Origin: Shewanella intestini
GTDB lineage: Bacteria > Pseudomonadota > Gammaproteobacteria > Enterobacterales > Shewanellaceae
DNA: 64,000 nucleotides
Assembly: GCF_018221465.1 (NCBI RefSeq)
Contig: NZ_JAAIKR010000015.1
Span: forward strand, 62,001 to 126,000
Direction of reading: 5' to 3'
Of the stretch, positions 35,644 to 45,038 are shown piece after piece. A model generated the notes under the pieces. The model saw nothing but the letters and a program-made list of their open reading frames with translations, was not told the DNA's origin and did not search any database. Numbering within the stretch: position 1 is the stretch's first letter; each line of letters starts with the position of its first letter. The translations under genes were made by a program, and so were the position numbers.

Positions 35644-36548
35644 GTAGTTAATGTTGGCGGCATTTTTAACTGTTGTTTATAATTTATTTGTAGATTTTTA
35701 ATAGGATCCCATTTAATTAAGCCGTCATAGCCGCCTAACCAAAACATACCTTCTTGGTCTATTACACCTGCTTTTAAGAAGTACGGCATATTGTCGATGG
35801 TCGTAATCTTTTTCTCATCTAAATCGACAGTAAATAAGCCTTTTGAGGCCATTAACCAAACTTGATTGTTGGCAACGAGTATTTCATTAATTTCGCCATA
35901 TTCACTTGGCCAATTAATGTTGATTTGTCGGCGATGTGGGGCAACCCAAATGACACTTCTCTTGCCGATAAAAATCATACTGGAATCGTCAAGTTCTGCA
36001 AAATCACGCCAATGGGTATCCGTTGTCGCAGTGAGGCTAAATTCAAAATCTAACTGCTGTTTAGCCTTGTTCATTTGAAAAACATGACCATTTTTGGATA
36101 AGGCGTAAAATTGGCCGAACAAACCTGGTTTGGCTTTAATAATGTGGGTTAGCGGTGAAGTTTCGATATCTTCAAGGCTGAGTTTAGTGAATTGATTTTG
36201 ATGAATGTCATAAAGATAATTGCCAGAAAAAGCGCCGACATATAAGGTGTTAGCATCAACGGATTTCACCGTATGCAGCTTCTCGTGCTCAAGCATGGAT
36301 TCAAAGCCGACTTTATCAATTCGGCGCACCATTGAGCTGCTGGCACGATACAGCCCTTGCTCGGTCGCTAACCAAACAAAACCATAGTCGTCAAAATTAA
36401 TGTCAAATATCGCACCGCCTGATAAGCCATCGCGCTCATCAAACACTCGTTTTGACGGCCCTGCAACACTAAAATGAATGGACAACGAAAACGCTAATAA
36501 CATTAGCGTTACAACATTTCGAATGACGACTGTAATAACAAACTCCAA
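35610..36548 (-). CDS. Signal peptide and beta-propeller, 5' part of the frameshifted c-di-GMP protein
   Basis: The frame starts with a signal peptide (VVTLMLLAFSLSIHFSVAG) and the propeller repeats typical of two-component regulator propellers (DERDGLSGGAIFDINFDDYGFVWLATEQGLYR, given here from residue about 37). It runs to GGYDGLIKWDPIKNLQINYK, then goes out of phase and ends at 35610 within the next frame. Reading one base back at the five-A run (35663-35667 on the plus strand as T) restores KNAANINYVFDLAVDKNGLVWVG. If the frameshift is real, a truncated periplasmic fragment is made and the enzyme domains are lost unless slippage occurs. Confidence 0.85.
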   Translation of the reverse strand: MEFVITVVIRNVVTLMLLAFSLSIHFSVAGPSKRVFDERDGLSGGAIFDINFDDYGFVWLATEQGLYRASSSMVRRIDKVGFESMLEHEKLHTVKSVDANTLYVGAFSGNYLYDIHQNQFTKLSLEDIETSPLTHIIKAKPGLFGQFYALSKNGHVFQMNKAKQQLDFEFSLTATTDTHWRDFAELDDSSMIFIGKRSVIWVAPHRRQININWPSEYGEINEILVANNQVWLMASKGLFTVDLDEKKITTIDNMPYFLKAGVIDQEGMFWLGGYDGLIKWDPIKNLQINYKQQLKMPPTLTTCLTLPWIKMV

Positions 36549-36695
36549 ATCTTCAGTTAGAACGTTTCGCTCTCTTTCCCTAACCGTATTGTTAGTATCA
36601 TAAACTCTTTATTTTAATTAACAGCTACACTCACCATAAAACAACTGTGTAACGAAGAGTTGACGAAATATAACATCAAATTTGGCTTCAAAAAT

Positions 36696-36723
36696 AAAAA
36701 AACACCCTAAGCGGGTGTTTTTG
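36696..36723 (-). terminator. Rho-independent terminator of lpdA
   Basis: The stem AAAACACCC/GGGTGTTTT with a 5-nt loop is followed on the minus strand by a long T run. Confidence 0.93.
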
Positions 36724-36744
36724 TACATATTCTTACGTTTGTTA

Positions 36745-38175
36745 TTATTTCTTCTTTTTAACCGCTTTTGGGTTAGGTAGATCAGTAATTGAACCTTCGT
36801 ACACTTCTGCAGCAAGGCCAACAGACTCATGTAATGTTGGGTGAGCATGAATAGTGAGCGCTAAATCTTCAGCATCACAACCCATTTCTATCGCTAAGCC
36901 AATTTCGCCCAACAATTCACCACCATTAACACCAACAATTGCGCCACCAATAACGCGGTGAGTTTCTTTGTCGAAAATTAACTTCGTCATACCTTCGCTG
37001 GCATCTGATGCAATCGCACGTCCACTTGCAGCCCATGGGAAAGAAGCGGTTTCATAAGCAATATCTTGCTCTTTAGCTTCTTTTTCAGTTAGCCCTACCC
37101 ACGCGACTTCAGGGTCAGTGTAGGCAATTGAAGGAATGACTTTCGGGTCAAAGAAGTGCTTAAGACCTGAAATAACTTCAGCAGCAACATGGCCTTCATG
37201 CACACCTTTATGTGCCAACATTGGTTGGCCAACGATGTCACCAATGGCAAAGATGTTATTCACATTGGTACGCATTTGCTTATCAACATTGATAAAGCCG
37301 CGCTCATCAACATTAATACCGGCTTTTTCAGCATCCAGTGACTTGCCATTTGGAGTACGGCCAATTGCCACTAATACTGCGTCGTAACGCACAGGTTCAG
37401 CTGGCGCTTTTTTACCTTCCATCGTCACGTAAATGCCGTCTTCTTTGGCTTCTACAGCGGTCACTTTGGTTTGCAAAATAAGGTTAAACTTCTTCTTAAT
37501 TTGCTTAGTGAAAATACGTACTACGTCTTTATCTGCCGCAGGAATAACTTGGTCGAACATTTCAACCACGTCGATATCTGTGCCTAATGATGAGTACACT
37601 GTACCCATTTCAAGCCCAATAATACCGCCACCCATGACTAACAATTTGCCCGGTACTTCTTTTAGTTCTAAGGCATCTGTTGAATCCCAAATACGTGGGT
37701 CATCATGTGGAATAAACGGTAATTGAATTGGACGAGAACCCGCTGCAATGATGGCATGTTCAAAGTTAACAACGGTTACGCCGTCAGCACCTTGAACTTC
37801 AATGGTATTTGGGCCGGTAAATTTACCAAAACCGTTTACCACGTCTACTTTGCGCATTTTAGACATGCCGCCTAAACCGCCAGTTAGCTGACCAACGACT
37901 TTTTCTTTAAAGCTGCGCAGCTTGTCTAAGTCAATTTTAGGCTCGCCAAAAACCACACCATGATCGGCAACAGCTTTTGCTTCTTCGATGACTTTAGCAA
38001 CGTGCAATAATGCTTTTGAAGGAATACAACCTACGTTTAAGCACACACCACCTAAGGTATCAAAACGTTCAATAATAACGGTATCTAAACCTAAATCTGC
38101 AGCACGAAAAGCCGCAGAATAACCTGCTGGGCCTGCGCCGAGTACGACTACTTGAGTGCTAATTTCTTTACTCAT
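36745..38175 (-). CDS. lpdA: Dihydrolipoyl dehydrogenase (E3)
   Basis: LpdA reoxidises the lipoyl groups of pyruvate and 2-oxoglutarate dehydrogenases using FAD and NAD. The 476-residue protein has the FAD motif GAGPAGYSAA, the redox pair in GGVCLNVGCIPSKAL, the NAD motif GGGIIGLEMGTVYSSLG and the catalytic HPTLHESVG. It follows aceF but is separated by a terminator and has its own promoter, so it can be made in excess for other complexes, as in enteric bacteria. Confidence 0.98.
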   Translation of the reverse strand: MSKEISTQVVVLGAGPAGYSAAFRAADLGLDTVIIERFDTLGGVCLNVGCIPSKALLHVAKVIEEAKAVADHGVVFGEPKIDLDKLRSFKEKVVGQLTGGLGGMSKMRKVDVVNGFGKFTGPNTIEVQGADGVTVVNFEHAIIAAGSRPIQLPFIPHDDPRIWDSTDALELKEVPGKLLVMGGGIIGLEMGTVYSSLGTDIDVVEMFDQVIPAADKDVVRIFTKQIKKKFNLILQTKVTAVEAKEDGIYVTMEGKKAPAEPVRYDAVLVAIGRTPNGKSLDAEKAGINVDERGFINVDKQMRTNVNNIFAIGDIVGQPMLAHKGVHEGHVAAEVISGLKHFFDPKVIPSIAYTDPEVAWVGLTEKEAKEQDIAYETASFPWAASGRAIASDASEGMTKLIFDKETHRVIGGAIVGVNGGELLGEIGLAIEMGCDAEDLALTIHAHPTLHESVGLAAEVYEGSITDLPNPKAVKKKK

Positions 38176-38304
38176 GACTTCCTCTAATCTCTTTATTCCG
38201 TTAGGGAGACGGATCGGGCCCTAAATGTCGATAACGCCTACTTGAAACATCTGTTTCACTTCCAATTTCTTTTATCGCACATTTCAAAAATTGGGAGGGC
38301 GCAT

Positions 38305-38333
38305 TTTAACCTTTGTTTGACCTAGATCACAAT
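38305..38333 (-). promoter_or_regulatory. Promoter of lpdA with CRP-like dyad
   Basis: On the minus strand a TAAAAT -10 (38305-38310) sits 17 bp from TGTGAT (38328-38333). TTTGA-N6-TCACA (38318-38333) resembles a CRP site but overlaps the -35. A 16-bp palindrome, TGAAACATCTGTTTCA (38243-38258), lies in the leader. Confidence 0.4.
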
Positions 38334-38344
38334 CTACCCAGTCA

Positions 38345-38376
38345 TAAAAAAGGCCGCTCATAATGAGCAGCCATTT
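38345..38376 (-). terminator. Terminator between aceF and lpdA
   Basis: The stem GGCCGCTCAT/ATGAGCAGCC (one mismatch, single-base loop) is followed on the minus strand by six T, five bases after the aceF stop. Confidence 0.85.
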
Positions 38377-38380
38377 TTCG

Positions 38381-40330
38381 TTATAAAATCATTGTACGGA
38401 TATCCGATAAGATACCTGAAAGGGTAACACTGAATCGAGCAGCCATTGCACCATCAATCACACGGTGATCATAAGATAATGACAGCGGTAACATTAACTT
38501 AGGCTCAAATTCACTGCCGTTCCATTTAGGTTTAATCTCCGACTTCGAGACGCCTAAAATCGCCACATCAGGGTAGTTAACAATTGGCGTAAACGCAGTA
38601 CCGCCAATGCCACCTAAGCTTGAAATGGTAAAGCAGCTGCCTTGCATATCTGCCGCTTTAAGTTTGCCGTCACGCGCTTTAACTGAGATTTCCATTAACT
38701 CGCGCGAGAGTTCAACAATGCCTTTTTGATCGACGTTACGTACTACAGGAACAACTAAGCCATTTGGGGTATCAACAGCAACACCAATGTGGAAGTATTT
38801 CTTCTGAATTAACGATTCACCGTCATGGCTTAAACTAGAGTTAAACACAGGGAATTGCTCTAAAGTTTTAGCCACCGCTTTCATCATAAAGACCAGCGGC
38901 GTAATTTTGTAATCGGCTTTTTTCTTAGCTGCTAACGCATTTTGATCTTTACGGAATGCTTCAAGCTCAGTGATATCAGCTTCGTCAAATTGGGTGACAT
39001 GCGGAATGGTCACCCAGTTGCGATGTAAGTTAGGGCCAGAGATTTTCTGAATTCGACTCAGTGGCTTTTCTTCCACTTCACCAAACTTACTAAAGTCGAC
39101 TTTAGGCGCTGCAATCACGTTTAAGCCGCCCGCACCACCAGCAACAGCAGTTGCAGCCGTCGCTTTAGGGCGAGAAAGCTCATACTTCACATAAGCTTGT
39201 ACGTCTTCTTTCAAAATACGTTTTTTACGACCCGTGCCTGTCACTTGCGCTAAATCGACACCAAATTCACGCGCTAAACGGCGTACGGATGGTGAAGCAT
39301 ATAACACACCGGTTGCAGCGGCTTTACCGGCACTCGGATGATGCGGAACAGGTGGCGTTGAACGGCGACTTTCTTGTGCGGGCGCAGCAACTGGAGCAGC
39401 TGGTTGTGGTGCTGGTTGTACAACAGGTGCTTCACCAGCAACTTTAAGCATTAATACCACACTGCCTTCAGAGACAGTGTCGCCCACATTCACATTAATC
39501 GATTCAACCACACCGCCTTTGGGTGCAGGTACATCCATGGTGGCTTTGTCGGTTTCAAGGGTAATTAAACCGGCTTCAGCTTCAATGGTGTCACCCACGG
39601 CCACCAGCACTTCAATAATTGGCACGTCAGTGTCGCCGCCAATATCTGGTACTTTTATTTCAATCACTTGTGAACTTGCTTGCGGTGCACTTGGGGCTGT
39701 CGCTTGGGGAGCTGCAGGTGCATTCACTGGAGTATCAGCACTAGCAGCAACTTCAAGCATTAATACCACATTGCCTTCAGAGACAGTGTCGCCCACTTTA
39801 ACGCTTATAGATTTAACCACACCGCCTGTTGGTGCAGGTACATCCATCGTCGCTTTGTCAGTTTCTAACGTGATTAACCCCGCTTCAGCTTCAATGGTGT
39901 CACCCACGGCCACTAACACGTCGATAATGGGCACGTCAGTGTCGCCGCCAATATCTGGTACTTTTATTTCAATCACTTCACTGGCTGTTGTTGTTGCTGG
40001 TGCTGCCATGGCGGCAACCGGAGCGATGTCTGTCACCGCAACAGCTTGTGGCGCGGTTGTTGGCGCAGCAGCGCTTTCACTGGCAAGGCTTTCTTCGCTG
40101 CTCATTAATGCAATTAATGTCCCCTCAGAAACCGTATCGCCAACAGCAACTTTAAGCTCAGTCAGTTTACCTGCAAACGGCGCGGGAATATCCATGGTCG
40201 CTTTGTCAGTTTCAACGGTAATGATTGACGCTTCTTTTTCTAAGGTTTCTCCCACTGCAGCACAAATTTCAATCACTTGTACTTCATCAGTATCGATGTT
40301 GGGAACCAAAACTTCTTTTAAATCAGCCAT
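38381..40330 (-). CDS. aceF: Pyruvate dehydrogenase E2, dihydrolipoyl acetyltransferase, three lipoyl domains
   Basis: AceF carries acetyl groups on swinging lipoyl arms and transfers them to CoA. The 649-residue protein has three N-terminal lipoyl domains, each with the modified lysine in DKATM (near residues 41, 149 and 262), joined by Ala/Pro-rich linkers. A peripheral subunit-binding domain follows (ASPSVRRLAREFGVDLAQVTGTGRKKRI trimmed to its core), then the catalytic core ending in SYDHRVIDGA with the active-site His and Asp. Lipoyl domains 2 and 3 are nearly identical, so the DNA has an internal repeat. It is 12 nt from aceE. Confidence 0.98.
   Translation of the reverse strand: MADLKEVLVPNIDTDEVQVIEICAAVGETLEKEASIITVETDKATMDIPAPFAGKLTELKVAVGDTVSEGTLIALMSSEESLASESAAAPTTAPQAVAVTDIAPVAAMAAPATTTASEVIEIKVPDIGGDTDVPIIDVLVAVGDTIEAEAGLITLETDKATMDVPAPTGGVVKSISVKVGDTVSEGNVVLMLEVAASADTPVNAPAAPQATAPSAPQASSQVIEIKVPDIGGDTDVPIIEVLVAVGDTIEAEAGLITLETDKATMDVPAPKGGVVESINVNVGDTVSEGSVVLMLKVAGEAPVVQPAPQPAAPVAAPAQESRRSTPPVPHHPSAGKAAATGVLYASPSVRRLAREFGVDLAQVTGTGRKKRILKEDVQAYVKYELSRPKATAATAVAGGAGGLNVIAAPKVDFSKFGEVEEKPLSRIQKISGPNLHRNWVTIPHVTQFDEADITELEAFRKDQNALAAKKKADYKITPLVFMMKAVAKTLEQFPVFNSSLSHDGESLIQKKYFHIGVAVDTPNGLVVPVVRNVDQKGIVELSRELMEISVKARDGKLKAADMQGSCFTISSLGGIGGTAFTPIVNYPDVAILGVSKSEIKPKWNGSEFEPKLMLPLSLSYDHRVIDGAMAARFSVTLSGILSDIRTMIL
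39474..39981 (-). repeat. Near-identical tandem segments encoding lipoyl domains 2 and 3 of aceF
   Basis: Two segments of roughly 190 bp, near 39474-39660 and 39782-39970, share long identical runs (around GACAGTGTCGCCCAC and the GATATTGGCGGCGACACTGA motif on the coding strand). They are prone to unequal recombination or gene conversion. Confidence 0.75.
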
Positions 40331-40342
40331 TCTGAATTCCTC

Positions 40343-43009
40343 TTATGCTAACTGTGGGTTAATCTTGTCAACATTAATGCCATATTCATTCAGTGCTTTA
40401 GTGAGCACTTCTACTGGCATTTCGTTACGGTCAACTAATGATTTAAGTGCAGCAACAACAATGAATTTTGCGTCAACTTCAAAATAATGACGTAAGTTAG
40501 CACGGCTATCACTGCGACCAAAACCATCTGTACCCAACACTTTGAAGTCTGTTGGCACATACCCACGTAATTGCTCAGCGTAAACTTTCATGTAATCAGT
40601 GGCGGCAATTGCAGGTGCATCTTTGGCAATAACATCACTGATGTAGGCCTTTTTAGGTGTTTCAGTCGGGTGCAACATGTTCCAACGTTCAGCTGCTTGA
40701 CCGTCACGGGTTAGCTCGTTAAAGCTGGTCACGCTAAATACATCTGCACTGACACCGAAGTCTTTCGCTAGCGCCTGTGCCGCTTTACGTGTTTCTTCTA
40801 AAATAGTGCCACAGCCCATTAACTGTACTTTACCTTTACCACTGCCAGCGACAGTTTCAAGCTTATAAATCCCTTTAACAATGCCTTCTTCAGCGCCTTG
40901 TGGCATTTCTGGCTGAACGTAGTTTTCGTTCATGGTGGTCAGGTAATAGAATATATCTTCTTGTTTTTCGCCGTACATACGACGGATACCGTCTTGCACG
41001 ATCACGGCAATCTCATAACCATAGGTTGGGTCATAAGAGACACAGTTAGGAATAGTGTTAGCAAGAATGTGGCTGTGGCCATCTTGATGCTGTAACCCCT
41101 CGCCATTTAGCGTGGTACGCCCTGATGTTCCACCAACAAGGAAGCCACGTGCACGCATATCGCCCGCTGCCCACGCCATATCGCCAATGCGTTGGAAACC
41201 AAACATTGAATAGTAAATATAAAATGGAATAGTTGGCATGTCATTGACTGAATAACTGGTCGCTGCTGACACCCAAGATGACATAGCGCCGAGCTCGTTA
41301 ATGCCTTCTTGCAATACCTGACCGGTTTTATCTTCACGATAGTAAGCGACTTGATCTGAGTCTTGTGGGACATATTTTTGGCCTTCGTGAGCATAAATAC
41401 CCACTTGACGGAATAAGCCTTCCATACCAAAGGTGCGTGCTTCATCAGGGATAATTGGCACAATGCGCTTACCCACTTTCTTGTCTTTAAGCAGCGCGGT
41501 TAACACCCGTACAAATGACATTGTTGATGATATTTCACGGCCATTTGAGCCTTTTAATACCGCATCGAAAATTTTCAACGACGGCACGTCTAATTCTTCA
41601 GTAAATCTCTCTCGACGCTGAGGTAAATAACCTTTTAACGCTTCACGGCGCTCTTTTAGGTATTTCACTTCTTCTGAATCAGGGCCAGGGTGATAAAAAG
41701 GAATATCTTCTAACTTGTCATCAGCAATAGGAATATTGAAACGGTCACGGAAGTAACGGATTGAATCGATGTCCATTTTCTTCACATTATGAGCAATGTT
41801 TTTACCTTCGCCCGCCGCACCAAGACCATAGCCTTTAACGGTTTTCGCTAAGATAACCGTTGGCCGACCTTTAGTGCGTTTCGCTTGCGATAATGCCGCA
41901 TAAATTTTAACTGGGTCATGACCACCACGGTTTAAACGCCAGATATCTTCATCTGACATATTGGCAACCATTGCCGCTGTTTCAGGATATTTACCAAAGA
42001 AGTGCTCACGAGTGTAAGCGCCACCTTTGGCTTTACAGTTTTGGTACTCACCGTCGACGGTTTCTTCCATTAACTGTAATAATTTGCCGCTGGTATCTTG
42101 TGCAAGTAGCGCATCCCAATAACGACCCCAAATCACTTTGACAACTTCCCAGCCTGCGCCGCGAAACTCACCTTCAAGTTCTTGAATAATTTTACCGTTA
42201 CCCCGTACAGGGCCATCTAAACGCTGTAGGTTACAGTTAATAATAAATACAAGATTATCAAGCTCTTCACGCGCGGCTAACCCAATAGCTCCTAGCGCTT
42301 CAGGCTCATCACATTCACCATCACCTAAGAAACAATACACCGTTTGTTCTGAGCAATCTTTAAGACCACGGTCGGTTAGATATTTAAGGTAACGGGCTTG
42401 GTAAATCGCTTGAATTGGACCTAACCCCATTGAAACCGTCGGGAACTGCCAGTAGTCAGGCATGAGTTTCGGGTGTGGGTATGAAGAAAGTCCTTTGCCA
42501 TCCACTTCTTGACGGAAGTTGGCCATTTGCTCTTCTGAAATACGTCCTTCAAGGAAGGAACGCGCATAAATACCTGGCGCAATGTGCCCTTGGAAGTACA
42601 CTAAATCGCCACCGTCTTTTTCATTCGGCGCGCGGAAAAAGTGGTTAAAACACACATCATAAATAGTCGCGCTTGAAGAAAAACTTGAAATGTGGCCACC
42701 AAGCTCTAAATCTTTTTTAGAACCACGAAGTACCATCGCTAATGCGTTCCAGCGAATAATCGCACGAATGCGACGCTCCATTTCTTGGTTACCGGGCATA
42801 TTTGGCTCTTGCCCAGCGGGAATGGTATTAAGGTAAGCGGTCGTTGCATCATATGGTAAATGCGTACCATTACGACGGGCGTTATCGATTAATTTTTCTA
42901 ATAAAAAGTGTGCTCGTTCCGGCCCTTCTTGTTCCAATACGGCTTGTAAGGCTTCAACCCACTCTTGGGTTTCTGACGAGTCGAGATCTTTTAGCATATC
43001 TTCAGACAT
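40343..43009 (-). CDS. aceE: Pyruvate dehydrogenase E1, homodimeric type
   Basis: AceE decarboxylates pyruvate with thiamine diphosphate and passes the acetyl group to AceF. The 888-residue protein matches the single-chain E1 of Gammaproteobacteria. The thiamine diphosphate/Mg motif runs from GDGECDEPEALGAIGLAARE to NCN. HFFRAPNEKDGGDLVYFQGH and GRTTLNGEGLQHQDGHSH hold the active-site histidines. AAGGA lies seven bases before the ATG. It is second in the pdhR-aceE-aceF operon. Confidence 0.98.
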   Translation of the reverse strand: MSEDMLKDLDSSETQEWVEALQAVLEQEGPERAHFLLEKLIDNARRNGTHLPYDATTAYLNTIPAGQEPNMPGNQEMERRIRAIIRWNALAMVLRGSKKDLELGGHISSFSSSATIYDVCFNHFFRAPNEKDGGDLVYFQGHIAPGIYARSFLEGRISEEQMANFRQEVDGKGLSSYPHPKLMPDYWQFPTVSMGLGPIQAIYQARYLKYLTDRGLKDCSEQTVYCFLGDGECDEPEALGAIGLAAREELDNLVFIINCNLQRLDGPVRGNGKIIQELEGEFRGAGWEVVKVIWGRYWDALLAQDTSGKLLQLMEETVDGEYQNCKAKGGAYTREHFFGKYPETAAMVANMSDEDIWRLNRGGHDPVKIYAALSQAKRTKGRPTVILAKTVKGYGLGAAGEGKNIAHNVKKMDIDSIRYFRDRFNIPIADDKLEDIPFYHPGPDSEEVKYLKERREALKGYLPQRRERFTEELDVPSLKIFDAVLKGSNGREISSTMSFVRVLTALLKDKKVGKRIVPIIPDEARTFGMEGLFRQVGIYAHEGQKYVPQDSDQVAYYREDKTGQVLQEGINELGAMSSWVSAATSYSVNDMPTIPFYIYYSMFGFQRIGDMAWAAGDMRARGFLVGGTSGRTTLNGEGLQHQDGHSHILANTIPNCVSYDPTYGYEIAVIVQDGIRRMYGEKQEDIFYYLTTMNENYVQPEMPQGAEEGIVKGIYKLETVAGSGKGKVQLMGCGTILEETRKAAQALAKDFGVSADVFSVTSFNELTRDGQAAERWNMLHPTETPKKAYISDVIAKDAPAIAATDYMKVYAEQLRGYVPTDFKVLGTDGFGRSDSRANLRHYFEVDAKFIVVAALKSLVDRNEMPVEVLTKALNEYGINVDKINPQLA

Positions 43010-43079
43010 TTTGCAGTCCTTCCTATATACGAGAGTTATGTTGAGGGTTCATCAGGTTATACCCGATAATTTGTTGTAT

Positions 43080-43832
43080 TTAGTTGCCACTTTTTAAGCG
43101 GCGTAAGCTACGTTGCAGACGACTGTCTTCTTCTCTTACAGACAACATGACTTCTTCAATGTAACTAAGGTGCTCGTTTGAAGCTTCGCGGGCCGCTTCT
43201 GGGTCACGACGGACAATGGCAGCTAATAAGGCTCTACGATGTCCATTGGCGCGTGTTGACGCTTCTTCACGGCGATTAAGTAGCTCAAGGTTTTGCGCTA
43301 CGTTTTTGTGTAATACTGGCGTTAAACTTAAGACTAAATGCAGCATCGCCACATTATGAGATGCCTCGGCAACAGCACGATAAAAACGCACAATTGCATC
43401 AGCTTGTTGAGCAACGTCTTTGGCTTCCTCAACTTCAGTAATACTCTGCTTAATGCTTTTCATGTCGGCGTCATTACCACGTAAAGCAGCAAAGTAAGCC
43501 ATCATGCCTTCTGTGGCATGACGAAACTCCAGCAAGTCATACTGGCTTTCAGGATCTTGGTGCATTAGCTCTACGATTGGGTCGGCAAGACTTTGCCACA
43601 ACTGTTCTTTAACATAGGTTCCTCCGCCTTGACGGCGCATGAGTAACCCTTTGGCTTCGAGTTTTTGAATGGCTTCACGAAGTGAAGGCCTTGAGACTTC
43701 AAATTGAACAGCCAGTTCACGCTCTGGTGGTAACTTCTGTCCTGGTTGCAAACTACCTTCAAGGATCATGCGCTCTAATTGCTCCATGATCACATCTGAA
43801 ATTTTTGGCTGATTAATCTTACTGTAGGCCAT
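43080..43832 (-). CDS. pdhR: Pyruvate dehydrogenase complex repressor (GntR/FadR family)
   Basis: PdhR represses the operon until pyruvate binds. The 250-residue protein has a GntR winged helix (about residues 8-72: ISDVIMEQLERMILEGSLQP, then FEVSRPSLREAIQKLEAKGLL) and an FCD ligand domain. The frame can extend 16 codons to a TTG at 43880, but that codon lies inside the PdhR box. The ATG at 43832, with a purine-rich run upstream, gives the usual N terminus AYSKINQPKISD. It precedes aceE by 70 nt. Confidence 0.95.
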   Translation of the reverse strand: MAYSKINQPKISDVIMEQLERMILEGSLQPGQKLPPERELAVQFEVSRPSLREAIQKLEAKGLLMRRQGGGTYVKEQLWQSLADPIVELMHQDPESQYDLLEFRHATEGMMAYFAALRGNDADMKSIKQSITEVEEAKDVAQQADAIVRFYRAVAEASHNVAMLHLVLSLTPVLHKNVAQNLELLNRREEASTRANGHRRALLAAIVRRDPEAAREASNEHLSYIEEVMLSVREEDSRLQRSLRRLKSGN

Positions 43833-43865
43833 GAAGTCAGCGCCCCCCTGTGCAGCTATAATGTA

Positions 43866-43882
43866 AATTGGTCTTACCAATT
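43866..43882 (-). promoter_or_regulatory. PdhR box at the pdhR-aceEF promoter
   Basis: AATTGGT-CTT-ACCAATT is a perfect match to the known PdhR operator AATTGGTnnnACCAATT. It lies 34 bp upstream of the pdhR start, consistent with autoregulation of the whole operon. The remaining 43900-44099 holds the promoter and no other recognised feature. Confidence 0.88.
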
Positions 43883-44099
43883 TTTATGATATAGCGCACT
43901 TTATCAAATCATACGTGACATGTCCAATTAACGTAGCGTTATATTGCCGTTAAGGCAACGTTTTAAACAAACTGGCGTAGAGATAACAAGGAAGGGATTG
44001 AACGATTAAGCAAAGGCTCATGGTTAATGTCACGTGACGTTACCCATTAACACCAATACAATCAAGTGCATGAGTAGTTATTTAATGTCATAAAATTAC

Positions 44100-44951
44100 T
44101 TAATGCACCACCCCAAAAATAGTCAATACAGCAAGTGTTGTCACTAATAAAAATAAATTCCTTTTACTTAGTGCTAACAATGCCAGTGTAGATTGCACAC
44201 AAATAGGTGCATGGCTTTGTGGCGGTATCGATTCGGCAGCACTGGCGGTTTGGCAAACAATATCGCGGGCATTATTTTGCAATGTTAATGCTTGGCGACG
44301 CCAAACTTTGAACCCTGAGGTGAACTGACCGCTCAACACATAACCAAAACTAAATATTCTTGCTGGTAGCCAATCAAGTGCAAGCAGTAAAAAATCGACC
44401 CATGGATGAGAAACGTTATGCTTCATCAGTAAATCAAAGTAATAACGCACGCTGCAATACAACACTGCACCTACAGGGCCAAAAAATACAAAATACAGCG
44501 CCACAGCACCATAATAGCGATAATTAATCCACGCGACAGACTCACCGACTTTAAGCCCAAGTTCTTGCTCATTTACCGCTTGTAAGCATTCATGGCAATC
44601 AAGTTGTTGCGCGTAAATAAAACAAGCTTGAGCATCCCCTCGACAAGCTGCTTGAAGGTACTTTTTAAAGACATGACGTAAAGATTGATGACTCAGACAG
44701 GTCACCGCAATAATCACTGAGAATAAAAGGCTAAAGACATCAAAAAAGATGCCGTCTAAAAGTGCGCTAATAGCAAACACACAAACCGCGGGGATGGCAA
44801 TAGCAAGCAATGCTAAGTGGCCATGTTTAAGTGAATCTACTCGCCAAAATGCTTGTTGATAGCGGCTAATTAACTCATCGAACTGCAAAATGTGGGGTAA
44901 CATTTTTGATCTTTCAACCAGTATTGCCACCAATAACGAAAACAGTGCCAT
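44100..44951 (-). CDS. ampE: Inner-membrane regulatory protein AmpE
   Basis: AmpE is a multispanning membrane protein cotranscribed with ampD and linked genetically to beta-lactamase induction; its biochemical role is not settled. The 283-residue sequence starts with the family pattern ALFSLLVAILVERSKMLP and has about four membrane helices. It also shows the loop around WINYRYYGAVALYFVFFGPVGAVLYCSVRYY (central part) and LDWLPARIFSFGYVLSG. It follows ampD by 87 nt on the same strand. Confidence 0.92.
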   Translation of the reverse strand: MALFSLLVAILVERSKMLPHILQFDELISRYQQAFWRVDSLKHGHLALLAIAIPAVCVFAISALLDGIFFDVFSLLFSVIIAVTCLSHQSLRHVFKKYLQAACRGDAQACFIYAQQLDCHECLQAVNEQELGLKVGESVAWINYRYYGAVALYFVFFGPVGAVLYCSVRYYFDLLMKHNVSHPWVDFLLLALDWLPARIFSFGYVLSGQFTSGFKVWRRQALTLQNNARDIVCQTASAAESIPPQSHAPICVQSTLALLALSKRNLFLLVTTLAVLTIFGVVH

Positions 44952-45038
44952 AAAGCCTCTCAGTTAAAATTTTGCTGTTATTTAAAACATATACATGAGT
45001 TTGATTAAACTACTATTATAATAAAAATCATCAAGCCA

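Noticed and set aside
35650-35670. Programmed -1 frameshift as the main explanation for the split c-di-GMP gene
   Set aside because: The heptamer is G TTA AAA, not a canonical X XXY YYZ slippery site, and no clear stimulatory hairpin was seen; indel or sequencing error is simpler.
39477-40487. A 336-codon plus-strand frame opposite aceF
   Set aside because: It is a Ser/Thr/Ala-rich antisense shadow of the repeated lipoyl domains; no family resemblance, and aceF is certain.
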